A stretch of 64,000 bases of DNA from Tenericutes bacterium HGW-Tenericutes-2 (GTDB lineage: Bacteria; Bacillota_I; Bacilli_A; Acholeplasmatales; Acholeplasmataceae): the NCBI GenBank assembly GCA_002839095.1, contig PGXL01000004.1, positions 1 through 64,000 on the forward strand. The letters run 5' to 3'. Under the pieces are notes generated by a model. That model was not told the origin of the DNA. It searched no databases and was given only the letters and a program-made list of their open reading frames with translations. Positions 54,178 through 62,575 of this stretch are shown here, in pieces. A program made the translations under genes and the position numbers. Numbering within the stretch: the stretch's first letter is position 1; each line of letters starts with the position of its first letter.

Positions 54178-55176
54178 ATGGATAGAACCAAGCTATATAA
54201 ACATTTAATGAATGGTTTTTCATTTATGATTCCTTTTGTAGTTGCAGGAGGTATATTTTTAGCGTTATCATCGTTATCTCTATTTGAACCCATCATGCTA
54301 TGGATGGAAGAAACAGGAACTGTTACCTTCCAATATATACTACCTATATTAGCAGGCTACATTGCATACTCAATTGCAGATAGACCCGGCATACTTCCAG
54401 GATTCATTGCAGGAGCACTGGCCTTAAATGGTGATTCAGGCTTTGTAGGAGCGATTTTAGGAGGGTTTGCTGCTGGGTATTCAGTTGAACTCATCAAACT
54501 TTTAACTAAGAAAATACCAAGATCAATGATTAGCATGAAAACCATTTTAATCCTTCCTATCTTTGGTTTACTTTTCGCATCACTATCCATGCTCTTAATC
54601 AATTTCTTGTTTTCTCCATTAAGCATTTATCTAGAAACACAAATTGTTGAACTGAATGGAATACCTTTAATTATCGTTGCTATCATCGCTGGCGCACTCA
54701 TGGCATTTGATCTAGGTGGACCAGTCAATAAGATTGTTTATCTAGTTGGTGTGATTGCTATTTTTCATGCACATTCCTCTATCTTAATGGCATCCATTAT
54801 GGCTGCTGGAATGACTCCACCCTTAGGAGTAGCACTTGCAACACTCCTATTTAAGAATCTTTACACAGAAGAAGAAAGAAAAATGGGGAAATCCAATTGG
54901 ATTACCGGCGCATCCTTCATCACTGAAGGTGCAATCCCGTTTGCTAAAAAAGACCCAAAGGTCATGCGTCCCGCATTAATTATTGGAAGTGTCTTAGCAG
55001 CTCTTATAGTAGCAATCATTGGTGTATCCGTTCCTGCTCCACATGGAGGAATATTTGTTGTCTTCTTAATGACCAATTGGTGGGGGTTCTTAATCGCGAT
55101 TACTGCAGGGACTGTAGCTTCTGCTTTATATATCGGAATATTTACTAAGGAAATTGATGAATTTGATCAACCATAA
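54178..55176 (+). CDS. PTS fructose-type component IIC
   Basis: 332 residues with about nine membrane helices. GFIAGALALNGDSGFVGAIL, FDLGGPVNKI and FITEGAIPFA are conserved IIC motifs. The ATG at 54178 is preferred, though its binding site (GAAAG) is weak. Carries the sugar across the membrane. Three separate proteins rather than the IIABC fusion common in Firmicutes. Confidence 0.92.
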   Translation: MDRTKLYKHLMNGFSFMIPFVVAGGIFLALSSLSLFEPIMLWMEETGTVTFQYILPILAGYIAYSIADRPGILPGFIAGALALNGDSGFVGAILGGFAAGYSVELIKLLTKKIPRSMISMKTILILPIFGLLFASLSMLLINFLFSPLSIYLETQIVELNGIPLIIVAIIAGALMAFDLGGPVNKIVYLVGVIAIFHAHSSILMASIMAAGMTPPLGVALATLLFKNLYTEEERKMGKSNWITGASFITEGAIPFAKKDPKVMRPALIIGSVLAALIVAIIGVSVPAPHGGIFVVFLMTNWWGFLIAITAGTVASALYIGIFTKEIDEFDQP

Positions 55177-55199
55177 TTTGAATATCAAAGCACTGAATG

Positions 55200-55229
55200 A
55201 ATGAGGAATACGTTTTCCTCATTTTTTTG
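55200..55229 (+). terminator. terminator of the fructose PTS operon
   Basis: AATGAGGAA, loop TACGTT, TTCCTCATT and seven T. Confidence 0.92.
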
Positions 55230-55240
55230 TTAAAAAGACC

Positions 55241-55270
55241 TTTACATTACAAACTTTTTTTTGTTATAAT
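55241..55270 (+). promoter_or_regulatory. promoter of the purine permease transcript
   Basis: TTTACA (55241-55246), 18-base spacer, TATAAT (55265-55270). Confidence 0.7.
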
Positions 55271-55283
55271 GATGGAGTATTCA

Positions 55284-55420
55284 ATGTATCGTATAATCGA
55301 CCTGATGTGGAGGTCAAGTTTCTACCGCGTTTCCGTAAAATTCGCGACTACGATATGAAAGCAACCTTTTTATTTGTTTTCATATGTAGAAACCGCTATT
55401 AATTTCGTGGTTTTTTTATT
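55284..55420 (+). promoter_or_regulatory. guanine-class purine riboswitch with terminator
   Basis: The P1 stem is GTATCG (55286-55291) with CGATAT (55351-55356). The core elements TATAAT (55292-55297), AAGTTTCTACC (55316-55326) and GACTAC (55346-55351) match the purine aptamer, and the specificity base is C at 55348, as in guanine/hypoxanthine types (U in adenine types). Downstream, ATATGAAA of P1's 3' flank can pair with TTTCATAT (55378-55385), and AGAAACCGC (55388-55396) with GTGGTTTTT (55407-55415) plus T run forms a terminator. It should turn off the permease when purine is plentiful. Confidence 0.93.
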
Positions 55421-55471
55421 TTTTTAAAAAAATACATGTGAATACAAAACAAAAAAAGGAGAAATGAAAAA

Positions 55472-56809
55472 GTGGAAAGAATTAAAAAGTTTTTTCAGAT
55501 TGAAGAGCGTGGAAGCTCAGTTAGAATTGAATTAATAGGTGGTTTAACAACATTCTTAACAATGGCCTATATTCTATTCGTAAACCCTAGCTTAATGGGT
55601 GGATTTGGTGCGATTCCTACACTAAACATGGGTGCAGTATTCTTAGCAACTGCTCTTGCTGCTGGTCTAGGTACAATTGCAATGGGTTTATTTGCGAAGC
55701 TACCAATTGCTTTAGCTCCAGGTATGGGATTGAATGCATTCTTCTCATTCACTGTAGTTCTAACATTAGGTTTCACTTGGCAAGAAGCGTTAGCAGCAGT
55801 TCTTATTTCTGGTATTTTATACCTAATCGTTACTTTAACTGGTTTCAGAGCTAAAGTCGTTGCTGCAATTCCTCAATCCTTAAAGTATGCGATTGGTTCA
55901 GGTATTGGTTTCTTTATCGCTTATATTGGATTAGTTAACGTTGGTATCATCGTGAATAACGGTGGAACAAACACTTCAATTGGTGATCTATCCAATCCAG
56001 TAGCTCTACTTGCATTATTCGGAATTTTCTTAACTATGATTTTATTAGCCTTCAAGGTTAGAGCAGCAGTATTCTTTGGTCTAATCGGAACAGCTGTTGT
56101 TGGTCTAGTTATGGGTTTACTTGGCGTAGCGAATATGCCAGCATTACCTACATTTGGTGGTGCATTACCATCACTTACTCCAACACTTGGTGCAGCATTC
56201 GGTGCTATCGGTGGTATTCTATCTTCTCCAGCTGGTTGGTTTGCAATCTTTGCATTCTTATTCGTTGACTTCTTTGACACAAGCGGAACTTTAATGGCTG
56301 TTACTGGTCAAATGGAAAATGTTTCTGAAGAAGAACTTCAAAAGGCTAATATCGTTGACTCTTCAGCTACAGTCGTTGGTGCTGTACTTGGTACTTCAAC
56401 AGTTACATCTTATATTGAATCATTATCAGGCGTTGGTGCTGGTGCTAGAACTGGTTTAGCTTCTGTAGTTACAGGCGTTCTATTCCTATTATCAATTTTC
56501 TTAGCTCCATTCCTATCCTTAATCACTTCAGGTGTTACTGCAGCAGCTATGGTCATTGTTGGTACAATGATGGCAGCTTCAATCGGTAAGATTGAATGGG
56601 ATAAATGGCCAATTGCGATTTCAAGCTTTATGACTATTCTTGTTATGATTCTTTCCTATTCAATTTCTGATGGTATTGGATTTGGATTCTTAACATATGT
56701 TGTTGTTATGCTTGCAAGCAAGAAGGGTAAGGAAGTTAGTCCACTTCTATACGGAGTAAGCATTCTATTCGTTTTATATCTAGTATTCTTAAACGTATTT
56801 TCTATCTAA
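55472..56809 (+). CDS. pbuG: hypoxanthine/guanine permease, AzgA/PbuG type
   Basis: 445 residues with about twelve helices. GLTTFLTMAYILFVNPSLM and PIALAPGMGLNAFFSF are signatures of the AzgA-like group. GTG start at 55472 with AGGAG ten bases upstream; the ATG at 55464 is out of frame. Regulated by the guanine riboswitch. Takes up purine bases, which suits a cell that scavenges nucleic acids with its secreted nucleases. Confidence 0.94.
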   Translation: MERIKKFFQIEERGSSVRIELIGGLTTFLTMAYILFVNPSLMGGFGAIPTLNMGAVFLATALAAGLGTIAMGLFAKLPIALAPGMGLNAFFSFTVVLTLGFTWQEALAAVLISGILYLIVTLTGFRAKVVAAIPQSLKYAIGSGIGFFIAYIGLVNVGIIVNNGGTNTSIGDLSNPVALLALFGIFLTMILLAFKVRAAVFFGLIGTAVVGLVMGLLGVANMPALPTFGGALPSLTPTLGAAFGAIGGILSSPAGWFAIFAFLFVDFFDTSGTLMAVTGQMENVSEEELQKANIVDSSATVVGAVLGTSTVTSYIESLSGVGAGARTGLASVVTGVLFLLSIFLAPFLSLITSGVTAAAMVIVGTMMAASIGKIEWDKWPIAISSFMTILVMILSYSISDGIGFGFLTYVVVMLASKKGKEVSPLLYGVSILFVLYLVFLNVFSI

Positions 56810-56836
56810 AACATAAACTAGAAATATAATTAATCA

Positions 56837-56870
56837 AAAAGGCATACCGTGGTATGCCTTTTCTTTTTTC
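56837..56870. terminator. bidirectional terminator
   Basis: AAAAGGCATACC, loop GT, GGTATGCCTTTT, with T-rich tails on both strands. Between the purine permease gene and the converging uracil permease gene. Confidence 0.93.
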
Positions 56871-56887
56871 TCTATTCTTAATGAATA

Positions 56888-58159
56888 TTATTCTTCTGTT
56901 GGTCCAACTTTTTCTAACATTGTAATGATTGCATTTAATAAGATACCTGCGATCATTGCTAAGCTCATACCTGATAATGTAGTCGTAGTTGTTACATTGA
57001 GTAATGCACCGCCTAAACCGATAACTAACATAGTCGATACGATGATTAAATTCTTCATCTTACTTAAGTCTGTCTTATCCTTAATTAATACCTTAACACC
57101 GTTCGCTGCGATGAGCCCGTATAATACAATGGTCATACCGCCGATAACTGCCCAAGGAATACTGTTAATGAATGCTTGAATCCATCCGAAGAATCCTAGA
57201 AGGATTGCGAATACTGCTGCTAAGCCTGTAACCCAAACCGATCCAACTTTAGTGATTGCGATAACGCCTGTGTTTTCACCATATGTTGTATTTGCTGGTC
57301 CACCGATAGCTGCTGATACGAATGTTGCAATACCATCACCAAGTAAAGTCTTGTGAAGTCCTGGATCTTTAATGAAATCATTTCCTGTGATTTCTCCAAG
57401 CACTACGTGGTCACCAATATGCTCTGCTATTGTTACAAATGCCAGAGGAGCAAACATTAATACTGCACTAAAGTCTACTGCATATGTCCCAATGAAACTG
57501 AAGTTTGGAAGTTGGAAGAATCTGTATCCTTGGAATACTGTTGTTAAGTCTACGAGTCCAACCAAAACTGCTACGAGATAACCTACGAAGATTGCTACTA
57601 GGAAAGGAACTATTCTTAGGAATCCTTTAGCTTTAATCGAAAGTATAACAACTGTAATAAATGTGATGAAAGCAACCAGTGGTTCTTTATAGGATGTTGC
57701 ACCATTAAATCCTGCACTACCAATTGCTACTGGAGCGAGTGATAGACCGATGATGATGATCATTGGTCCGATAACAACTGGTGGAAGAAGTTTCTTTAAC
57801 CAACCACTACCTACAAATCCAATGATGACAGCAATCAACACGTAGATTAACCCTACAACCATTAATCCAACATAAGCAGTTCCAGGTCCCCCTGCAGATA
57901 AGATTGCTGCTGATATTGTTGTAATGTAGGCGAAGCTACTACCTAAGTAAACTGGAACCTTTGCTTTGGTACAGAAGATGTAAATCAGTGTACCAATACC
58001 ACTTGCTACCAATGCCACCCCTACATCTAGACCAGTTAATAAAGGAACTAATACGGTTGCACCAAACATTGCAAAGACATGCTGCAATGACAGAACAATC
58101 CAACTGCCAATGCTCTTTGGCTTTTCGTTAATGCCAACAATTAAACCATTACCATTCAT
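56888..58159 (-). CDS. pyrP: uracil permease, NCS2 family
   Basis: 423 residues with about twelve helices. LQHVFAMFGATVLVPLLTG near the N-terminus and VYLGSSFAYI are UraA/PyrP marks. AAGGAG precedes the start. Uracil uptake for pyrimidine salvage. Its leader carries a PyrR-binding attenuator, and pyrR lies divergently next door. Confidence 0.94.
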   Translation of the reverse strand: MNGNGLIVGINEKPKSIGSWIVLSLQHVFAMFGATVLVPLLTGLDVGVALVASGIGTLIYIFCTKAKVPVYLGSSFAYITTISAAILSAGGPGTAYVGLMVVGLIYVLIAVIIGFVGSGWLKKLLPPVVIGPMIIIIGLSLAPVAIGSAGFNGATSYKEPLVAFITFITVVILSIKAKGFLRIVPFLVAIFVGYLVAVLVGLVDLTTVFQGYRFFQLPNFSFIGTYAVDFSAVLMFAPLAFVTIAEHIGDHVVLGEITGNDFIKDPGLHKTLLGDGIATFVSAAIGGPANTTYGENTGVIAITKVGSVWVTGLAAVFAILLGFFGWIQAFINSIPWAVIGGMTIVLYGLIAANGVKVLIKDKTDLSKMKNLIIVSTMLVIGLGGALLNVTTTTTLSGMSLAMIAGILLNAIITMLEKVGPTEE

Positions 58160-58196
58160 TTTTGTTTCTCCTTATTTAGTTTTGTAAGGCCTTTAA

Positions 58197-58283
58197 CAAA
58201 AAAGACACCAGTGGTGTCCTTTAAATGTCTAGGTATAATGATGATGATACCTTGCTATGCTCACGGGCACAACTTAAAGGACC
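58197..58283 (-). promoter_or_regulatory. PyrR-controlled attenuator in the pyrP leader
   Basis: On the minus strand the PyrR-type stem-loop reads CCTTTAAGTTGTG, then CCCGTGAG, then CATAGCAAGG (58250-58280), matching the known CCUUUAA ... CCCGUGAGG ... CAAGG pattern. Downstream, AAAGGACACC-ACT-GGTGTC-TTTTTT (58197-58222) is a terminator, and GTCCTTTAA of the first element can pair with TTAAAGGAC as antiterminator. PyrR bound with UMP would favour termination. Confidence 0.85.
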
Positions 58284-58295
58284 TTTACTGCAACT

Positions 58296-58323
58296 AGTAT
58301 ATCATGAATATTTAAAAAATCAA
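58296..58323 (-). promoter_or_regulatory. promoter of pyrP
   Basis: Minus strand TTGATT (58318-58323), 16-base spacer, TATACT (58296-58301) with TG at the extended position. Confidence 0.75.
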
Positions 58324-58368
58324 CCCCAAAATCTGTAAAAAAATGTTATCATATTTATGGTGATAAAA

Positions 58369-58872
58369 ATGAAAGAAATTATGAATGCAGAACAACTCTC
58401 AAGAACATTAAAACGAATGACACATGAAATTATTGAACGCAATCAAACCTTAAGTGACATTGTTTTTGTTGGGATTATGAAAAAGGGTTTTCCAATTGCA
58501 CAAATTTTAAATGAGAATCTAAAAAGATTTGCTGATGTTGAAGCAGAAATTTATCCTATAGACATACACGCGTATAGAGATGATTTAGAAAACAAGGTCA
58601 CTCCAAGAGATCAAAAAATTAATATTCAAGATAAGAACGTTATTTTAGTGGATGATGTTCTTTATACAGGCAGATCAGTTAGAGCTGCTATGGACGCGCT
58701 ATCTGATCATGGAAGACCTAAGCAAATTCAGCTTGCTATCGTCATTGATAGAGGGCATCGTGAGCTTCCAATTCGTGCAGATTATATCGGTAAGAATATA
58801 CCAACAAGTAAAAACGAAAAGGTAGTCGTAGATATGAATGAATCTAAAGTATATATCGAAGACATCAAATAA
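58369..58872 (+). CDS. pyrR: PyrR bifunctional regulator/uracil phosphoribosyltransferase
   Basis: 167 residues. PRPP-binding motif VILVDDVLYTGRSVRAA and VFVGIMKKGFPIA are typical. The ATG at 58369 follows GGTGAT by four bases; in-frame ATG at 58357 is possible. PyrR binds UMP/PRPP and RNA stem-loops to end transcription of pyr genes, and also makes UMP from uracil. A target stem-loop lies about 100 bases away on the opposite strand. No pyr biosynthesis genes are in the window. Confidence 0.95.
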   Translation: MKEIMNAEQLSRTLKRMTHEIIERNQTLSDIVFVGIMKKGFPIAQILNENLKRFADVEAEIYPIDIHAYRDDLENKVTPRDQKINIQDKNVILVDDVLYTGRSVRAAMDALSDHGRPKQIQLAIVIDRGHRELPIRADYIGKNIPTSKNEKVVVDMNESKVYIEDIK

Positions 58873-58902
58873 AAGCGAATCACTTAGATTCGCTTGTTTT
58901 AT
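58873..58902. terminator. shared terminator of pyrR and the converging small gene
   Basis: AAGCGAATC, loop ACTTA, GATTCGCTT, then GTTTT. The stop of the minus-strand gene lies inside it. Confidence 0.85.
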
Positions 58903-59176
58903 AAGGTCTTAATGTTTTATTGATATGCTTTCTAATCAGTAAAGAAATAAATGTTGCAACAAAGGCTAAGAGCATCACCCAGTTTAAAAAGTTTGCTGAG
59001 CTATCCGTGCTTAAAATATTACCATTTCTCATATAAGAATATTCAAACATAAAAAAATGATTTTTGAAGATCATATCAGGTATAAAATTGAGTGTTACTG
59101 CAAATAAAACGTTGTACACCAAGGTAAAAACAAAGATTAAAATCATTGTTAAATATAAAGGTTTTGTGTCTTTCAT
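58880..59176 (-). CDS. small two-helix membrane protein, unknown
   Basis: 98 residues with two hydrophobic segments (about 7-31 and 65-85) and a basic C-terminus. GGGGGAC precedes the start on the minus strand. No family recognised. Confidence 0.7.
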   Translation of the reverse strand: MKDTKPLYLTMILIFVFTLVYNVLFAVTLNFIPDMIFKNHFFMFEYSYMRNGNILSTDSSANFLNWVMLLAFVATFISLLIRKHINKTLRPYKTSESK

Positions 59177-59240
59177 TGAGTCCCCCAGGAATCTTATTTA
59201 TCATAATCATTATACTTAGAATTTCTTACAAAATTCTTTC

Positions 59241-59278
59241 AAAAACACTTCAAAAACGGTATAAAAACACTTCAAAAA
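59241..59278 (+). repeat. short direct repeat
   Basis: The 16-base unit AAAAACACTTCAAAAA occurs at 59241-59256 and again at 59263-59278, 22 bases apart, roughly two helix turns. It lies 70 bases before the rplM promoter and could be a binding site or chance in AT-rich DNA. Confidence 0.4.
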
Positions 59279-59350
59279 ATGGGTTATTAGAACTCGATAT
59301 ATGGTCCTAGCAAATAGCATAATTTCATTTCAATTTCATACACAAAAATG

Positions 59351-59379
59351 TTGACAATTCCAATCTATTATAGTATTAT
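59351..59379 (+). promoter_or_regulatory. promoter of rplM-rpsI
   Basis: Perfect TTGACA (59351-59356), 17-base spacer, TATTAT (59374-59379). The leader of about 70 bases contains a weak CTTATTTT/AAAATAAG hairpin. Confidence 0.92.
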
Positions 59380-59457
59380 TACATAGGTACGTATTATTTT
59401 ATTCCACTTTTTAAGCCCTTATTTTAAAAAATAAGACAAATAAGGAGAAACATCGAA

Positions 59458-59886
59458 ATGAAAACATTTATGGCAAACGCTTCAACCATTACAAGAAAAT
59501 GGTATGTAGTAGACGCAGAAAACAAGACTTTAGGTCGCTTAGCAACTGAAGTCGCAACTGTATTAAAAGGAAAGCATAAACCAACCTACACTCCTCATGT
59601 AGACAATGGAGATTATGTGATCGTAGTCAATGCAGAAAAAATTCATCTAACTGGCAAGAAATGGGACAAGAAAAAATACTATAGCCATTCAGGGTATAGT
59701 GGTGGTCTCAAGGAAACAGTAGCTAAAGACGTTATGGCTAAATTTCCAACACGCATGGTTGAAAAAGCAATTGTAGGTATGTTACCACATACTACTTTAG
59801 GTCGTCAAATGGCAAATAAACTATTTGTTTATGAAGGACCAGAGCATAAGCATATTGCACAACAACCAGAGAAATTGGAGGTATAG
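59458..59886 (+). CDS. rplM: 50S ribosomal protein L13
   Basis: 142 residues. [19 protein letters not shown] and [14 protein letters not shown] are L13 motifs. Early assembly protein of 50S. AAGGAG upstream. Operon with rpsI, three bases apart. Confidence 0.98.
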   Translation: MKTFMANASTITRKWYVVDAENKTLGRLATEVATVLKGKHKPTYTPHVDNGDYVIVVNAEKIHLTGKKWDKKKYYSHSGYSGGLKETVAKDVMAKFPTRMVEKAIVGMLPHTTLGRQMANKLFVYEGPEHKHIAQQPEKLEV

Positions 59887-59889
59887 AAC

Positions 59890-60288
59890 ATGGCAAAAGA
59901 AAAAGTACAATATTTAGGGACAGGTCGTCGTAAGAGTTCTGTTGCTAGAGTTATCCTTACCAATGGTAAAGGTGCATTCATCGTGAATGGCCGCGCTTTT
60001 GATGAGTATATTCCTTCAGCAGCAACACGTTTAGACGTTGTTCAACCATTAGCTTTAACAGAAAGCGAAGGGAAATATGATATTTCCGTTAACGTATACG
60101 GTGGTGGATTAACAGGACAAGCAGGAGCAATCCGTTTAGGAATTACTCGCGCTTTAATGGAAATCAACCCAGAACTTAGAGCAATCTTAAAACCAGCTGG
60201 TCTTGTAACAAGAGACCCACGTTCTAAAGAACGTAAAAAGTATGGACTTAAGAAAGCTAGAAAAGCTTCTCAATTCTCAAAACGTTAA
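59890..60288 (+). CDS. rpsI: 30S ribosomal protein S9
   Basis: 132 residues, with [16 protein letters not shown] and the C-terminal [12 protein letters not shown] tail that reaches the P-site tRNA. Confidence 0.98.
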   Translation: MAKEKVQYLGTGRRKSSVARVILTNGKGAFIVNGRAFDEYIPSAATRLDVVQPLALTESEGKYDISVNVYGGGLTGQAGAIRLGITRALMEINPELRAILKPAGLVTRDPRSKERKKYGLKKARKASQFSKR

Positions 60289-60294
60289 TTCATT

Positions 60295-60322
60295 GGGACC
60301 TATATGGTCCCTTTCTTTTTTA
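60295..60322 (+). terminator. terminator of rplM-rpsI
   Basis: GGGACC, loop TATAT, GGTCCC and TTTCTTTTTT. Confidence 0.93.
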
Positions 60323-60366
60323 CTTTTGGTGTTATAATGTAATTAAACCAATATAGGGGTCATCAT

Positions 60367-61980
60367 ATGAAGTTGAATTACAGAAATACATTTTATGTCG
60401 GTTTAATCTTTTTCATCATTTCTATGTTTTGGCAAACATATGATATGCTCATTGCAAGAACTTTAATTGACAAGTATGGATTGAACCAAACCTGGTCAGG
60501 TATTGTCATGGCAATGGACAATGTAATGGCGGTCATTCTTTTACCGCTTTTTGGTGCATTATCTGATAAAAGTAATTCAAAAAAAGGAAGAAGAACTCCC
60601 TATATTATTGTAGGTACTGTTTTATCAGCCTTTGCCTTTATGGCGTTAGCCTATACCGATTACGTTCAAACCTTAAAGATTAAGGAAACAGATTTAATTG
60701 CCTATCATTATGATGTAGCATTTGATTCTGAAATCGATGCGAGCGAGAGAAACCATTGGTATATCGTTATTGACCATATGGAAGAAGAAAGAATATCAGC
60801 TTATCAAAGTGGATTAATTAGTGGTAAAAAGCTAAATGAGTGGCGCGTAACCATAGAAGAACCAATGACAGAGATATTAGATAACAATGGAGTTGTGTTA
60901 ACAACTAGAGATTTATCCATTGTTAAGGATTTATATTATAGATATTTAAGTGAAAGAGCATGGGAAATTACAGCGAGTGATCCAACCAATCTAATTATTT
61001 TCGCATCCATTTTATTCGTCGCTTTAGTATCCATGGCTATTTTTAGATCACCTGCAGTAGCGTTAATGCCAGATACAACCATTAAGCCACTTCGCAGTAA
61101 AGCGAATGCTATCATCACCCTGATGGGTGCTGTTGGAGGAATTTTCGCAGTTTACATTATTATGCTTTCAGGACTCAATAGGCACACCTATGATTACCAC
61201 GGCATGGTCTATATTATTATTGGTATCGTTATGCTAGTTACCTTAGGTATTTTCCTATGGAAGGTTAAGGAACCAAAGCTTGTTGAACAAAAAAGAGAGC
61301 TTGATAAAAAATTAGGTCTTCAACCTGATGAGACGACAGTCAGAAATAAAAAAACATTAGCGAAATTAACAGTGAAAAGAAGAGCTTCACTTTACGTGTT
61401 GCTAGGATCTGTTTTCCTACTCTTTGCAGGATATAATGCGGTGATGTCAAAGCTTGCTGATTATCTTCCTAAGGTATTAAATTTAAACCTTTTTGATTAT
61501 CAATTTATTATTGCACAGGCACTTGTTATTTCGCTAATTCTTCCAATTGGTTTACTATCAATGTCAATTGGTCGTAAAAAAACAATATTAATTGGGATGA
61601 TCATGCTTATTATCGCCCTAGGAAATGTCTATTTCTTAAAGGAAAATCAACCGTGGTTAACTGCAATTATTATCGCAGGTGCAGGTACTGGATGGATCAT
61701 GATTTCAATTAATACCTACGTCATGGTCGTTGAGCTATCTAAGGGCTATGATGTTGGTAGATATACAGGATATTATTATGCGGCATCAATGACTGCACAG
61801 ATATTCACCCCGATTTTTTCAGGTATTTTAATGGACAAATTTGGTCGCTTAATTCTATTTCCATATGCAACCTTCTTTATTATGCTTGCTATGATTACTA
61901 TGTTTTTCGTAAATAGAGGGGAAGCTATTAAAGTAAAAAAACTAGTATTAACCCCAGATGATGAGGAGTTGATTGAATGA
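60367..61980 (+). CDS. MFS sugar transporter with large external insertion
   Basis: 537 residues, about twelve helices, of the glycoside/SLC45-like branch (FGALSDKSNSKKGRRTPYI after helix 2). Between helices 3 and 4 (residues about 97-205) lies a soluble insertion of about 110 residues starting DYVQTLKIKETD and ending AWEITASDPT. By standard topology it faces outside. The family has only a short loop there. Substrate likely a sugar or glycoside, unproven. Overlaps the next gene by four bases. A TATAAT at 60333-60338 may be its promoter. Confidence 0.85.
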   Translation: MKLNYRNTFYVGLIFFIISMFWQTYDMLIARTLIDKYGLNQTWSGIVMAMDNVMAVILLPLFGALSDKSNSKKGRRTPYIIVGTVLSAFAFMALAYTDYVQTLKIKETDLIAYHYDVAFDSEIDASERNHWYIVIDHMEEERISAYQSGLISGKKLNEWRVTIEEPMTEILDNNGVVLTTRDLSIVKDLYYRYLSERAWEITASDPTNLIIFASILFVALVSMAIFRSPAVALMPDTTIKPLRSKANAIITLMGAVGGIFAVYIIMLSGLNRHTYDYHGMVYIIIGIVMLVTLGIFLWKVKEPKLVEQKRELDKKLGLQPDETTVRNKKTLAKLTVKRRASLYVLLGSVFLLFAGYNAVMSKLADYLPKVLNLNLFDYQFIIAQALVISLILPIGLLSMSIGRKKTILIGMIMLIIALGNVYFLKENQPWLTAIIIAGAGTGWIMISINTYVMVVELSKGYDVGRYTGYYYAASMTAQIFTPIFSGILMDKFGRLILFPYATFFIMLAMITMFFVNRGEAIKVKKLVLTPDDEELIE

Positions 61981-62504
61981 AAATATTAGTAATAGGTTAT
62001 TCTAGCTCGGGTAAATCGACATTTTCAAAAAGAATCGGTAATGTATATAACATACCTGTTCTTCATATTGATAAGATATTTTTCGCACCCAATTGGGTCG
62101 AAAGAGAAAAAAACCAAGTCGAAAAAGAAATCAGAACATTTATGAAAAATGAATCATGGATTATTGATGGTTTATATAGAAATCACGCAAAGGAAAGATT
62201 TGAGATTGCAGAGCAAATCTTTATTTTCGATTTTAATCGTTTCAAATGCCTTTATGGAGCAATCGTAAGACGTGTTAAATTCCATAATCAAATTCGTGAT
62301 TCCATCGCGGATGGTTGTAAGGAAAGATTAAACTTTAGCTTTATATGGTGGATACTATTTGGTGGACGTAAAAAAGAGTCTAAAAATCTATTAAAAAGCA
62401 TTAAAACAGCCTATGAAAAAAAGGTGATTGTCTTTAAGACAAGAAAACAAGCAAGCCAATACTTAAAAAAAATAGGATATACTGGTTCACTCAAATATGA
62501 ATAA
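61977..62504 (+). CDS. P-loop kinase-like protein (topology modulation/FlaR type)
   Basis: 175 residues. P-loop GYSSSGKST at 7-15, then LHIDKIFF and WIIDGLYRNHAKERF, the pattern of the small adenylate-kinase-like family often called topology modulation protein. Substrate unknown. ATGA overlap with the transporter gene. Confidence 0.82.
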   Translation: MKILVIGYSSSGKSTFSKRIGNVYNIPVLHIDKIFFAPNWVEREKNQVEKEIRTFMKNESWIIDGLYRNHAKERFEIAEQIFIFDFNRFKCLYGAIVRRVKFHNQIRDSIADGCKERLNFSFIWWILFGGRKKESKNLLKSIKTAYEKKVIVFKTRKQASQYLKKIGYTGSLKYE

Positions 62505-62517
62505 ATTCATATAATCA

Positions 62518-62546
62518 TTGTGAAAAGACTAGTTCTATCGTATAAT
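62518..62546 (+). promoter_or_regulatory. promoter of gltX
   Basis: TTGTGA (62518-62523), 17-base spacer, TATAAT (62541-62546). Confidence 0.85.
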
Positions 62547-62575
62547 ATAAATTGCACGTAAGGATGTGTTTATAC

